Below are positions 1-7,796 of a stretch of 64,000 nt of DNA, one piece after another. The DNA is taken from the NCBI GenBank assembly GCA_944387035.1, contig CALXDJ010000001.1:1-64000 (forward strand). Direction: 5' to 3'. The stretch is from an uncultured Oscillospiraceae bacterium. GTDB taxonomy: Bacteria; Bacillota; Clostridia; Oscillospirales; Oscillospiraceae. Made by a program: the position numbers and the translations under genes. Positions within the stretch are counted from its first letter, which is position 1; each line of letters opens with the position of its first letter. The notes under the pieces were generated by a model. It was not told the DNA's origin and did not search any database. It saw nothing but the letters and a program-made list of their open reading frames with translations.

Positions 1-102
1 TCGCTGGGCTCCACCGGAGTGGTGGGCTCGCTGGGCTCCACCGGAGTGGTGGGCTCGCTGGGCTCCACCGGAGTGGTGGGCTCACTGGGCTCCACCGGAG
101 TC
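1..102 (-). repeat. 27-bp tandem repeats coding PTTPVEPSE
   Basis: The unit beginning TCGCTGGGCTCCACC occurs as three identical 27-bp copies at 1-27, 28-54 and 55-81. A fourth copy diverges from about 82. The array runs off the window. Each unit keeps the frame and adds nine residues, so slippage would change stalk length without breaking the gene. Longer, less exact repeats continue to about 240. Confidence 0.9.
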
Positions 103-572
103 TCCGGATCTACGGAAAAACCGGGATCCACGGGAGTGGTGGGATCACCAGGCTCGGCAGGGGTCTCCGGATCCACAGAGAAACCGGGATCCACAGGTTC
201 CTGGGGATCTACCGGATCTACAGAAAAGCCAGGATCCACAATCTCAGGCTCGCTGGGTTCCGCAGAACCGGAACCACCACCGCCGCCACCGATGACTTTC
301 TCTACATAATAAGTATGGGTCACGACGGTCTCGCCCACCGCCAAACCGGTGACGACTCCGTCTTCGCTCACGGAAACAATGCTTCCGTCTTCCACGGCCC
401 ATTCATGTCTGCCGTTATCGCTGTCCTGAATATTGGGGAGTCGTTTGCTCTCTCCAACATACAGCTCCACGGTCGTATTGCCGCCTGCAAATACGCTGGT
501 AGGCAGCAGGCTCAAACACATGACGCACGCCATCAACAGCGCCGTCACTCTCTTTCTAGTATGTGCCTTCAT
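1..572 (-). CDS. Secreted Pro/Glu-rich repeat surface protein with Ig-like (Big_2) domain, 3' end outside window
   Basis: Only the first 190 codons are inside the window, and the protein continues past base 1. The start at 572 follows a good ribosome site (GAAAGGAG). Residues 1-29 form a Sec signal peptide with predicted cleavage after VFA. Residues about 35-88 look like a Big_2 bacterial Ig-like domain (WAVEDGSIVSVSEDG followed by VVTGLAVGETVV). A GGGGGSGS linker at 95-102 leads into Pro/Glu/Thr/Ser-rich repeats (VDPGFSVDPETP, then PTTPVEPSE units). This is the usual build of a wall-spanning stalk or adhesin. The C-terminal anchor is not visible. A c-di-GMP riboswitch lies directly upstream, so expression probably follows the switch between motile and sessile states. 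The adhesin role is inferred from architecture. Confidence 0.85.
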   Translation of the reverse strand, partial: MKAHTRKRVTALLMACVMCLSLLPTSVFAGGNTTVELYVGESKRLPNIQDSDNGRHEWAVEDGSIVSVSEDGVVTGLAVGETVVTHTYYVEKVIGGGGGGSGSAEPSEPEIVDPGFSVDPVDPQEPVDPGFSVDPETPAEPGDPTTPVDPGFSVDPETPVEPSEPTTPVEPSEPTTPVEPSEPTTPVEPS

Positions 573-603
573 TTCGTTCTCCTTTCAGTGTGAAGATCGA
601 AAT

Positions 604-688
604 GTTTGGCAGCCGGGCTGGCATAGTCGAAACCTTAGCCCCCTTGCTTTGCGTCCCGGGGTTTCCCTCCGGTTTGCCGTTTCATCAT
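604..688 (-). promoter_or_regulatory. Cyclic di-GMP-I (GEMM-I) riboswitch
   Basis: On the minus strand the leader reads GGCAAACC, then a short hairpin capped by a GAAA tetraloop, then GGGACGCAAAGC, then GGGCTAAGG, then CCAGCCCGGCTGCC. These are the conserved blocks of the class I c-di-GMP aptamer in the right order and spacing: P1b with its GNRA loop, the ACGCAAAGC junction, the CTAA segment and the P2 hairpin. The aptamer ends about 30 bases before the surface-protein start codon. No intrinsic terminator is visible between them, so control may be translational or through an unseen structure. It begins right at the stop codon of the upstream gene (685), so it may sit in a read-through transcript. 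Confidence 0.88.
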
Positions 689-1188
689 TTCCCAAAGGTA
701 TGTGTTTTTACAGTCTTCTCCAACCTCTCCTTACTTGTTTTCAATTGGGAGGTTGGTCCACTGTCTGTGGGTAAGGAGCCTTTGGCCATCAGTGCGCTGT
801 CCATTAGGAAAGCCAGTTCCAATGCGCTGCGGAAGCTCTCTTCCCGACTGCCCTCCAGCCAGGAAACCGAACCTTGCCAGCTGGCATTCTGCCGGAACAG
901 CACCCGGACTGCAAACGTTGCACATCGTCCTTCCCGTACGTCCGCTCCCGGCGGGCGGCCAGCTCGCATCGGCGGATCAGAAAAGCTTCGCACCGCCGTA
1001 AAAGACTGCGGAAACTGCATCCCATCCAGCAAATCTTCCATCTTCCGGAAAAATTCCATCAGGCTGTGAAACGAATCGCCCTCTGGAAGATACGGATGAT
1101 ACAATCTGCCGGAAAGAACGCTGTCCTGATATTCATCCACACACACAATTGTTGTCCGGTACTCATTTCCCCAGGCTCCACCCTGCAT
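685..1188 (-). CDS. Conserved hypothetical protein, 167 aa
   Basis: The start at 1188 is set by a strong ribosome site (GAGGAGGTGG) seven bases upstream; the frame is open farther upstream, but without a better site. The protein opens with EYRTTIVCVDEYQDSVLSGR, then LPEGDSFHSLMEFFRKMEDLLDGMQFPQSF, and has a conserved-looking block LFRQNASWQGSVSWLEG followed by SFRSALELAFLMDSAL. It has no signal peptide or membrane segment. The pattern is that of a small cytoplasmic family common in gut Clostridia, but I know of no assigned function. Its stop codon touches the 5' end of the riboswitch, so the two genes may share a transcript. Confidence 0.75.
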   Translation of the reverse strand: MQGGAWGNEYRTTIVCVDEYQDSVLSGRLYHPYLPEGDSFHSLMEFFRKMEDLLDGMQFPQSFTAVRSFSDPPMRAGRPPGADVREGRCATFAVRVLFRQNASWQGSVSWLEGSREESFRSALELAFLMDSALMAKGSLPTDSGPTSQLKTSKERLEKTVKTHTFGK

Positions 1189-1363
1189 ACAGAGACCACC
1201 TCCTCTCTCTATTTTATGGAAGCAGTATAGCATGCCGGCGTTACACAACCGGTTACAGTTTTTCGTTTCTCTTTCAATGTTGTGAGATAATTTTTCCCAA
1301 ATTTCTCCCCCACTTTTTGTAAGAAATGTATATATAGGATTTTTACCTTCACTTCTGTCCAAA

Positions 1364-1407
1364 AACAGTAACCGGCTGCCCATGGGTTTGGGCAGCCGGT
1401 TACTGTT
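1364..1407 (-). terminator. Intrinsic terminator after pilT
   Basis: An 18-bp perfect stem (1364-1381 with 1390-1407) encloses an 8-base loop. A T run follows on the minus strand, just past the pilT stop codon. It closes the pilus operon. Confidence 0.85.
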
Positions 1408-1412
1408 TTCAT

Positions 1413-2474
1413 TCACTTTTCCATCCGCCGCAGCAGCTGCTCCGGATGGTCGGAAAATTCCAGTGCGATTTCCCGCTTGATCCGTCCCGCCTGGTAAAGC
1501 GCCAGGATGGACTGATCCATGGCAACCATTCCCTCTGTGCCGCCGGAAGCAATGGCGTTGTCAATCTGATGGGTCTTATTGTCCCGGATCATATTCCGCA
1601 CCGCTGTATTGACATGCATAATCTCATAAGCCGGAACCAGGCCCCCCGCCGTATCCGGCAGGAGCTGCTGGAACACCACCGTCCGCAGCACCATGCTCAG
1701 CTGTACCCGGATCTGCGCCTGCTGTTCCGGGGGAAATGCATCAATGATCCGGTCCACCGTGTTCACCGCCCCCCGAGTGTGAAGGGTTGCAATGAGCAGA
1801 TGTCCGGTCTCCGCCGCCGTCATGGCGGTGCGGATCGTCTCATGATCCCGCATCTCTCCCAGCAGGATTACATCCGGCGCCTGACGCAAACATGCCCGCA
1901 ACGCGGAAAGATAGTCCTCGGTATCCACTGCGATTTCCCGTTGGCTGATGATGCTCTTCTGATCCCGGTGCAGATATTCAATGGGATCTTCCAGGGTGAT
2001 GATATGCCCTTCCCGGGTATGATTGATGCGGTCAATGATGCAGGCCTGGGTCGTGGATTTTCCGCTGCCGGCGGTACCTGTAATCAAAACCATTCCGTGG
2101 GGCGTATCCGCCAGGTTCATGACATTTTCCGGAATATGCAGGCTCTTCCAGTCCGGAATGGAGAAGGAGACCACCCGCACCACCGCCGCGAGGGAACCTC
2201 TTTGCCGGTAGGCATTGACCCGGAACCGGGCCAGGCCGGGCACCGCAAAGGAAAAGTCGTCATCCCCGGTGGTCTGATAGCGTCCCATGTCCCGGCCGGC
2301 CATCTCATAAATTCCTGTAATCAGCCGTTCCGTCTCCGGCGGCAGGACTTTCTCCTCACTGATGGCACAGATCCTGCCCTCAACCTTTTCACTGACGCAT
2401 CCGCCTGCAATCAAAAACAGATCCGACGCGCCGTCTGTCACCGCCCGCTGCAAATAGTCCAACAGTTCCGCCAT
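1413..2474 (-). CDS. pilT: Type IV pilus retraction ATPase PilT
   Basis: The 353-residue product matches the usual PilT length. It carries Walker A GTAGSGKST at 133-141, the Asp box TLEDPIE at 160-166, Walker B DVILLGEMRD at 201-210 and the His box GHLLIATLHT at 224-233, all typical of PilT/VirB11 secretion ATPases. PilT powers pilus retraction at the inner face of the membrane, which drives twitching, surface sensing and DNA uptake. The start follows AAAGGAG. It is the last gene of an operon with pilC and four small membrane-anchored proteins. The extension ATPase PilB is not in this window. Confidence 0.93.
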   Translation of the reverse strand: MAELLDYLQRAVTDGASDLFLIAGGCVSEKVEGRICAISEEKVLPPETERLITGIYEMAGRDMGRYQTTGDDDFSFAVPGLARFRVNAYRQRGSLAAVVRVVSFSIPDWKSLHIPENVMNLADTPHGMVLITGTAGSGKSTTQACIIDRINHTREGHIITLEDPIEYLHRDQKSIISQREIAVDTEDYLSALRACLRQAPDVILLGEMRDHETIRTAMTAAETGHLLIATLHTRGAVNTVDRIIDAFPPEQQAQIRVQLSMVLRTVVFQQLLPDTAGGLVPAYEIMHVNTAVRNMIRDNKTHQIDNAIASGGTEGMVAMDQSILALYQAGRIKREIALEFSDHPEQLLRRMEK

Positions 2475-2487
2475 TTCTCTGTCTCCT

Positions 2488-2907
2488 TTATGATTCTGCT
2501 TCCGGAAGTGAGCCGTCCCACAATTCCGGTCCGTCTCCAGGTTCCCAAGTGCCGGAGGGCACCATCTGCCAGCGCAGCACCGTATAGGCGTCCCCCTCTA
2601 CCCGTACCTCTACTTCCAAGTCCTGGGTACTGGAAACTGTGCATTTATAATAGTATACGCCCGCTTCTTCCCGAACGCCCGGAGGAACTGTTCCCTCCCG
2701 CAGCTGGGCAAGAAATTCCTCCGCTTGATAATCCGCTGCATAGTACCCCGCCACTGCCTCCGCTGAGGCATCCGATAACCGGGCATCTGCCTGCACCGTG
2801 GACAGGCTCAGCATTGCCAGTACCGTCAGACACAGCACGGCAAAGATTACCAGCAGCGCACTGGCACCCGGCGCAGGCGGAACCGACCGTCGCTCTTCAT
2901 CCATCAT
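2488..2907 (-). CDS. Putative type IV pilus accessory (PilX-like) membrane protein
   Basis: The start at 2907 is chosen because AGGAGGT lies five bases upstream, and the gene overlaps the end of the one before it. After a short basic head comes a single hydrophobic segment at about residues 14-36 (ALLVIFAVLCLTVLAMLSLS), followed by an extracytoplasmic domain of about 100 residues with YYYKCTV and a Trp/Pro-rich end. The layout matches minor pilin or PilX-like pseudopilins of clostridial pilus operons. No classical prepilin cleavage site (GFTLIE) is visible, so processing is uncertain. It sits between another small pilus gene and pilT. Confidence 0.65.
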   Translation of the reverse strand: MMDEERRSVPPAPGASALLVIFAVLCLTVLAMLSLSTVQADARLSDASAEAVAGYYAADYQAEEFLAQLREGTVPPGVREEAGVYYYKCTVSSTQDLEVEVRVEGDAYTVLRWQMVPSGTWEPGDGPELWDGSLPEAES

Positions 2908-3316
2908 GTTCCACCTCCTGCCAGGCAACCGGCAAACCACAGATCCATCGGCCGTCAGCGGCATACACCGCCACCTCCGCCGTTCCCATGAACCCGCTTC
3001 CGCTCTCCCCCGGTGTTACCAGCAGATAATAATCCTGTCCGGCACCGCGGTTCCAATTGCTGTCAAAGCCATCGCCCCACATCACACCGTTCCAGGTGCC
3101 GCCGTACAGGCGCACAGCCAAATCCCAGTCGCCCCGGACCTGTTTAACCTGTTCCGCCGCATTTTGTGCGGCTACCAACGCCTGGTCCCGCTCCGCATTC
3201 TGCCGGGAGATCCGGTCCGCCAAGGCAAACGCCTGTAAGCACAAGGCTGCCGCCAGAGCAAATACCAGCACCATCACCATCTGCTCCATCAGGGCGAGGG
3301 GGGCCTTGCTTCTCAT
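2897..3316 (-). CDS. Pilus operon small membrane protein (prepilin-like)
   Basis: The 139-residue protein has a membrane segment at about residues 12-32 (MVMVLVFALAAALCLQAFALA), then a helical stretch rich in Glu and Ala, then a soluble domain with several Trp and Gly residues. This is the shape of a pseudopilin with its long N-terminal helix. Its ATG overlaps the stop of the upstream gene and its own 3' end overlaps the next gene, so the set is translationally coupled. There is no clear homology to a named pilin. The role as a minor pilus component is inferred from shape and neighbours. Confidence 0.65.
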   Translation of the reverse strand: MRSKAPLALMEQMVMVLVFALAAALCLQAFALADRISRQNAERDQALVAAQNAAEQVKQVRGDWDLAVRLYGGTWNGVMWGDGFDSNWNRGAGQDYYLLVTPGESGSGFMGTAEVAVYAADGRWICGLPVAWQEVEHDG

Positions 3317-3813
3317 TCCTCCACCGCCTCCTCCGCGCTGCGCAGAGTCCAGTACAGCGCTGTCTCATTTCCCTGCGGATCTGTAATCCGGGCGGAAATC
3401 CCCTGCCCATCGCTGGAAAGCGTCAGGTTCTGCATCTCCAGCACCTTCTCTCCATCCGCAGGCAGGAGTTGCACATCTGCAGCGGAAAACAGTTCCCGCA
3501 GATACCCATCGTAACAATACACCCGGGTTACATAGGTCGTCCCTTCAATTTCTTCATACAGCAGCAATGCATCCGGGCCATCAGGGCCAAATGGTTCCAC
3601 TGTCATCCCTGCGGCAGTGTCTGCCTGGCGAACCCGGGTCGCCAGATACTGTGCGGCTGTCCGCTGGGCGTAGGCTTCCTGGTCTCTTTGTGTCAGGCGC
3701 TGGTATCCGTCCGCCCCTGCCAGCAGCACTGCCAGCACACAGGCAGCAAACACGCCCAGCAGCAGAACTGCCAGTACACCATCCAAATGAACCGTTCTGT
3801 TACGCTGTTTCAT
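3313..3813 (-). CDS. DUF4860-type pilus operon protein
   Basis: The 166-residue protein has an N-terminal transmembrane helix at about residues 12-32 (GVLAVLLLGVFAACVLAVLL), then AQYLATRVRQAD, and a beta-rich C-terminal domain with VTRVYCYDGYLREL and LSSDGQGISARITD. This matches the DUF4860 family as I know it, found in clostridial type IV pilus loci. The start ATG overlaps the preceding stop (TCATGA). It is probably a minor pseudopilin-like protein exposed outside the membrane. The family assignment is by pattern, and the function is not established. Confidence 0.68.
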   Translation of the reverse strand: MKQRNRTVHLDGVLAVLLLGVFAACVLAVLLAGADGYQRLTQRDQEAYAQRTAAQYLATRVRQADTAAGMTVEPFGPDGPDALLLYEEIEGTTYVTRVYCYDGYLRELFSAADVQLLPADGEKVLEMQNLTLSSDGQGISARITDPQGNETALYWTLRSAEEAVEE

Positions 3814-4127
3814 GATCCTTGCTCCAAAACCGTAATATCCGGCATCAGATTTGATCCAAACACCACATACGACACCGTAAATCGCTCTTCATCGATCTGC
3901 ACGCCGTAATGTTCTTCCAAATATGCCAGGTCCGGCGGGTAAACTCCTTCAGCAGCATAGCAGGCCACACAGCTGCGGCGCAGAGCGTCTTCCAGCTGCC
4001 GCTTGCTTTCCTGATTCCGGCCACGTTCCAGATTGGATACTGCACTGAGAAAACACAGCACCACCAGTACAGCTGCCGCGGGTCCCAGCAATCCCCGGAG
4101 CCACCCGCGTCTTTCTCGTCTTCCCAT
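3810..4127 (-). CDS. Small single-pass pilus operon protein
   Basis: The 105-residue protein begins MGRRERRGW, a basic cytoplasmic head, followed by one membrane helix at about 13-32. A soluble tail of about 70 residues contains the pair CVACYAAEG and the phrase YPPDLAYLEEHYGV, which recalls the pseudopilin-type fold in which a disordered Pro segment precedes a small beta domain. It starts six bases after the pilC stop codon and overlaps the next gene. I do not recognise a named family. Its position suggests it helps assemble the pilus or primes the fibre. Confidence 0.62.
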   Translation of the reverse strand: MGRRERRGWLRGLLGPAAAVLVVLCFLSAVSNLERGRNQESKRQLEDALRRSCVACYAAEGVYPPDLAYLEEHYGVQIDEERFTVSYVVFGSNLMPDITVLEQGS

Positions 4128-4133
4128 AACCGC

Positions 4134-5174
4134 TCACCCAATAGCCGACATAATATTCATGAGCGGCAGCATGACAGAAAGCAGAATCGCCCCTACCATC
4201 AGGGAGCAGACCAGCACCATGGCCGGTTCAATCTGCGCCGTGCGGTCTTCCAGTGCCTGATCCGCCTCCCGGGCCAGACGCCGGGAAATCTCCTCCATCA
4301 CACTGTCCGCCGAACCGCTGCGCACACCCAGCGCCAGCATCCGGCACGCAGATGCCGGAAGCACCTGTGTCTGCCGCAGTGCCTGGGCCAGATCACATCC
4401 TTCTTCCAGTAAGGACCGGCATGCCCGGCACCGGGCCGACGCAGCAGGCACTTCCTCCAAAAGCCCCTGGGCCAGATCCAGTGATTCCTCCATAGGCAGT
4501 CCGCTGCGCATCCCCATGGAAAGCGCCTGAGCAAAGCGGGCATCCGACAGACGGCGGGCAATCCCGCGGTCTCCCCAGCGCTTCTGCCAGATCCTCAGCA
4601 CCTTTTGCCGGAACCCGCCGCTGACAGAAAATGCTCCCAGTACCACAACCACGATTGCCAGCACAGCGCACAAAACCGGCATCGCTGCATCCAGGCCCAG
4701 GCCCAGCGTCAGCAAACCTCCGGCCAAACCGGTCAGTTCTCCGCCCAAAGAGGCATAGACATCATTGAATACCGGCAGCACACGACTGAGCAGCACCACA
4801 ATGACCACCAACATGACCAGCATCAGTACCGACGGATACAGCAATGCCGCCCGAATCCGGCGATCCATCTGCTCCCGGGCATCGTAGTATCCGGCCAGGG
4901 CCTGAAGTGCTTCCTCCGTCCGCCCGGAACGCTCTCCGACTTCTACCAGTCCGCACACGTATCCCGGGAAACACGCAGCTTCCCGCATCGCTCCTGCCAA
5001 GGACCCTCCCTCATCCGTATAGCGCGCCATATTCTCCAGCACTGGCTGTAAAGCGGCAGCGGACTCCTCCTGTGCCAGAAGAGACAAACCGTCTCCCACA
5101 CTGACTCCGGCGTGAAGCAGCAGCGCCAGCTCCCGGCATAACCCCGCAGTCTGCAGGTTGGACAAGCGCATCAT
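4134..5174 (-). CDS. pilC: Type IV pilus inner-membrane platform protein PilC (T2SF family)
   Basis: The 346-residue protein has the duplicated T2SF domain. The first copy begins LCRELALLLHAGVSVGDGLSLL, and the second contains FAQALSMGMRSGLPMEESLDLA. Three hydrophobic helices are visible: a pair in the middle and one near the C-terminus (MVLVCSLMVGAILLSVMLPL). PilC anchors the assembly ATPase to the membrane. The start at 5174 is chosen because GGAGGA lies eight bases upstream; the open frame extends farther but without a site. It is the first gene of the pilus operon. It sits only about 25 bases after the terminator of the upstream gene, leaving little room for its own promoter. Confidence 0.9.
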   Translation of the reverse strand: MMRLSNLQTAGLCRELALLLHAGVSVGDGLSLLAQEESAAALQPVLENMARYTDEGGSLAGAMREAACFPGYVCGLVEVGERSGRTEEALQALAGYYDAREQMDRRIRAALLYPSVLMLVMLVVIVVLLSRVLPVFNDVYASLGGELTGLAGGLLTLGLGLDAAMPVLCAVLAIVVVVLGAFSVSGGFRQKVLRIWQKRWGDRGIARRLSDARFAQALSMGMRSGLPMEESLDLAQGLLEEVPAASARCRACRSLLEEGCDLAQALRQTQVLPASACRMLALGVRSGSADSVMEEISRRLAREADQALEDRTAQIEPAMVLVCSLMVGAILLSVMLPLMNIMSAIG

Positions 5175-5199
5175 GTTATCGTCCTCCATCCAAAAGCGA

Positions 5200-5233
5200 A
5201 AAAATGGGCTTGCAAAAAATTGCAAGCCCATTT
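5200..5233 (-). terminator. Intrinsic terminator between lipoprotein gene and pilC
   Basis: A 14-bp stem (AAAATGGGCTTGCA with its complement) is followed by a T run on the minus strand. It ends the transglutaminase lipoprotein transcript. Leakage through it may feed the pilus operon. Confidence 0.8.
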
Positions 5234-5267
5234 TAACCCAATTACCCCCATTCGTAAAGGGGCTTTC

Positions 5268-6266
5268 TCAGTAGAGATATTTCACCGTATAATTGCTTCC
5301 GTCTCCGATATAGCGCATAATCTCGCTGCTCTGCTTGCCATTGGCGGCAAAGGTCGGATCCATCCGCTGCCAAGATGTTCCATCAAAATACACCACACCG
5401 TCGATCCATCCGCCCTTTTCCGACCAGACACTGATCCAGGCGTGATAGGCAGTTCCGGCATATCCCACCACCAGCTTGCAGGGTGCCCCCTGGCTGCGGA
5501 GCATTCCAGTCATCAGAGCCGCATAGTCAAAGCAGATTCCCGTCTTCTTCTCCAACACGGAATCCAGCACCGGCAGATATCCACTCTGGACTGTAGCCGC
5601 CAGCTGCTTATCATAGGTAATATTCTGAATCACAAAATCATAGACCGCCGCCACCTTGTCCAGCGCCTCCGTTTTGCCGGCGGTGAGCTCCTTGGCCTTG
5701 GCAACCGTCTTGTCCGCATGCTCGTAATCCACATACTGATTGGGCCGCAGGAACGGTGCAAACTCATCCTTCAAGGATACCGAAATCGACTGAGACAGCA
5801 CCGTAGCATACTTGGAACCGGAAATGTTTTCATACACCACCACCTGATAGGTTCCGTTCCCGTCCGAAAGCGGGAAGGTGGTCCAGGCATCTCCCGGTGT
5901 GATGTTATATGTATACGTCGTCGTAGGTCCCTTCACCTGAACTTTGAGCCGCTTTGTTGTGGATGCTGTATAACGCACCATCACATAACCGTCGGCAGTA
6001 TTGGAATAGTCAATCTGCGCCTGGTTGTTTTGGGCAACCAATGTTCCGGATGCTACCGGCACCAGCATGGACGAAACCGCCGGCGTGGCTGCCAGGGCAA
6101 CTACCTCGTCCTGCAGCTCCACGTCGTCCATTTCCACCTTTTCCACATACATCAGTTCTGTATTCTCTTCTTCCGAGGCGGGAACATCCGTCTGCGTCTG
6201 CGCGCAGCCGCTCAGCAGCATCGCAGCCAACATTCCCACACTTAAAATTCTCCAAAGATTCCGCAC
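5268..6266 (-). CDS. Transglutaminase-like domain lipoprotein
   Basis: The 332-residue protein starts with GTG, seven bases after AAGGAGGA. The signal peptide ends in the lipobox LLSG-C21, so it is anchored on the outer face of the membrane. The middle (about 85-165) is beta-rich. The C-terminal half is a transglutaminase-like fold with a complete triad: Cys245 in KKTGICFDYAALM, His275 in AYHAWISVW and Asp303 in RMDPTF. Such proteins act as proteases, cross-linkers or peptidoglycan-associated hydrolases, and the substrate cannot be read from sequence. It lies just upstream of the pilus operon and divergent from the SARP regulator. Confidence 0.85.
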   Translation of the reverse strand: MRNLWRILSVGMLAAMLLSGCAQTQTDVPASEEENTELMYVEKVEMDDVELQDEVVALAATPAVSSMLVPVASGTLVAQNNQAQIDYSNTADGYVMVRYTASTTKRLKVQVKGPTTTYTYNITPGDAWTTFPLSDGNGTYQVVVYENISGSKYATVLSQSISVSLKDEFAPFLRPNQYVDYEHADKTVAKAKELTAGKTEALDKVAAVYDFVIQNITYDKQLAATVQSGYLPVLDSVLEKKTGICFDYAALMTGMLRSQGAPCKLVVGYAGTAYHAWISVWSEKGGWIDGVVYFDGTSWQRMDPTFAANGKQSSEIMRYIGDGSNYTVKYLY

Positions 6267-6408
6267 GGATCGTTCCTCCTTATCTTCAGCATCATCATGA
6301 CAAACTTATACGTTGTTACTATAACAGGTCTGGCGAAAAAATGGAAGTACTTATTTTTGTTTTTCTGTACATTTCACATCTTTTTTGTATCCTATTAACC
6401 TTTTTTCA

Positions 6409-6437
6409 TTGCAAATACCATCACTCTGTGGTATACT
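6409..6437 (+). promoter_or_regulatory. Promoter of the SARP/BTAD gene
   Basis: TTGCAA (6409-6414) and TATACT (6432-6437) are separated by exactly 17 bp, about 90 bases before the start codon. Confidence 0.7.
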
Positions 6438-6524
6438 TCCACATATATCCTTTTGGAATGTCACCGGTCTTTTCTCCGGATGGGCCGGGATATCATTGCA
6501 GGGATTGGAAAGGAGGGAGTTTGT

Positions 6525-7721
6525 ATGGACGGCGGAACGATTTTTGTTCAGATGTTGGGGGAATTTTCCATCACGCTGAATGAAAAGACCATTACCGACA
6601 GTGCCAATCGTTCCAAGAAGGTCTGGCTGTTGCTGGCGTATATGATCTATTGCCGCAGTCACTCCATCACTCCCAGCGATCTGATCAATCTGCTCTGGAG
6701 CGAAGAAGAAAGCAGTACAAACCCACTCAATGCTCTGAAAACCGTATTTCACCGGGTCCGCTCCACACTGGATCAGCTGGGCAGCTCCGTCGGACACAAC
6801 CTGATTCTGCGCAAGGACGGCTGTTACATCTGGAATCAAACGGTACCGGTGCATTTGGACATTGAGGAATTCGATACGTTGTGCAAAGCCGGCGCAGAGT
6901 CACAGGGGGACACCCGGCTGGCATATTATCAAAAGGCGCAGGCACTCTATACCGGCGACTTTTTGCCCAAGCTTTCCTCAGAACCCTGGGTGGTTCCCAT
7001 CAGCGCATATTATCACAATCTTTATGTCCGAACCGTGCTGGAATCCATCCCCCTGCTGGAGGAACGCCAGCGCTATGAGGAATTGATCGCCCTGTGCCGC
7101 AGCGCCATTGCGCTGGAGCCTTATCAGGAATCTCTCTATCAGCATCTTATGCGCGGACTTCTGGCCTTGGGCCGCCAGGCAGAGGCTGCCCAGATATACG
7201 AAGACATGAGCCAGCTTCTGCTTTCCAATTTTGGGATCATGCCCTCGGAAGAAAGCCGCAGCCTTTATCGGGATGCCGTGCGCACAAGCAGCGACATTAT
7301 TATTCCCGCTGATACCGTACAAGAGCAGCTGCGGGAAACTTCGGGACCGGCGGGTGCTTTGGTGTGCGATTATGATTTCTTCCGGGTGATTTATCATGCC
7401 GAAGCCCGGTCTGTGGCCCGCAGCGGTGCCGCTATCCACATTGCCCTGTTAAACGTGGAGGGAGAGGGAGCCCGCTCCCTATCCCGCCGGAGCCTGGACT
7501 GCGCCATGGACAACCTGCTGGAGGTCGTCCGTTCCAGCCTTCGCAGAGGCGACATTGTCTCCCGCTGCAGCATTTCCCAGTATATTTTAATGCTGCCCAA
7601 TGCCAATTATGAAAACAGCTGCAAAGTCTGCCAGAGGATCATCCGTACCTTTTTCCGTCAGTTCCCCCATTCTCCTGCGCGGATTCACGCTTCTGTGCAG
7701 CCTCTGGAACCCAATCTTTAA
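6525..7721 (+). CDS. SARP/BTAD-family transcriptional regulator with degenerate GGDEF-like tail
   Basis: The 398-residue protein starts at 6525 after AAAGGAGGG. Residues 5-110 form an OmpR-like winged helix (VQMLGEFSITLNEKTI, then LNALKTVFHRVRSTL). Residues 112-256 form the bacterial transcriptional activator domain with TPR-like repeats (LYTGDFLPKL, then YQESLYQHLMRGLLALGR). Residues about 275-392 follow the layout of a diguanylate cyclase domain (RRGDIVSRCSISQYILMLPN). The active-site GGDEF is replaced by SISQY at 350-354, so it cannot be catalytic and may only sense or bind. It is a free-standing gene on its own promoter, divergent from the lipoprotein gene. Its target genes are unknown. 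Confidence 0.82.
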   Translation: MDGGTIFVQMLGEFSITLNEKTITDSANRSKKVWLLLAYMIYCRSHSITPSDLINLLWSEEESSTNPLNALKTVFHRVRSTLDQLGSSVGHNLILRKDGCYIWNQTVPVHLDIEEFDTLCKAGAESQGDTRLAYYQKAQALYTGDFLPKLSSEPWVVPISAYYHNLYVRTVLESIPLLEERQRYEELIALCRSAIALEPYQESLYQHLMRGLLALGRQAEAAQIYEDMSQLLLSNFGIMPSEESRSLYRDAVRTSSDIIIPADTVQEQLRETSGPAGALVCDYDFFRVIYHAEARSVARSGAAIHIALLNVEGEGARSLSRRSLDCAMDNLLEVVRSSLRRGDIVSRCSISQYILMLPNANYENSCKVCQRIIRTFFRQFPHSPARIHASVQPLEPNL

Positions 7722-7738
7722 ACATCTGCCGCAAAACA

Positions 7739-7780
7739 CAAGACCGCCTCTCCTGCAGGAGAGACGGTCTTGTTTCTTTT
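7739..7780 (+). terminator. Bidirectional terminator between SARP gene and uracil permease
   Basis: The arms CAAGACCG-C-CTCTCCTG and CAGGAGAG-A-CGGTCTTG form a long hairpin with one mismatch, followed by TTTCTTTT. It lies between convergent genes and can serve both. Confidence 0.85.
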
Positions 7781-7796
7781 GATACAGGAACCCCAA

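Noticed and set aside
1-240. Short tandem repeats at the window start as a CRISPR array
   Set aside because: There are no spacers of unique sequence; the repeats are contiguous, in frame and code for a Pro/Glu-rich stalk.
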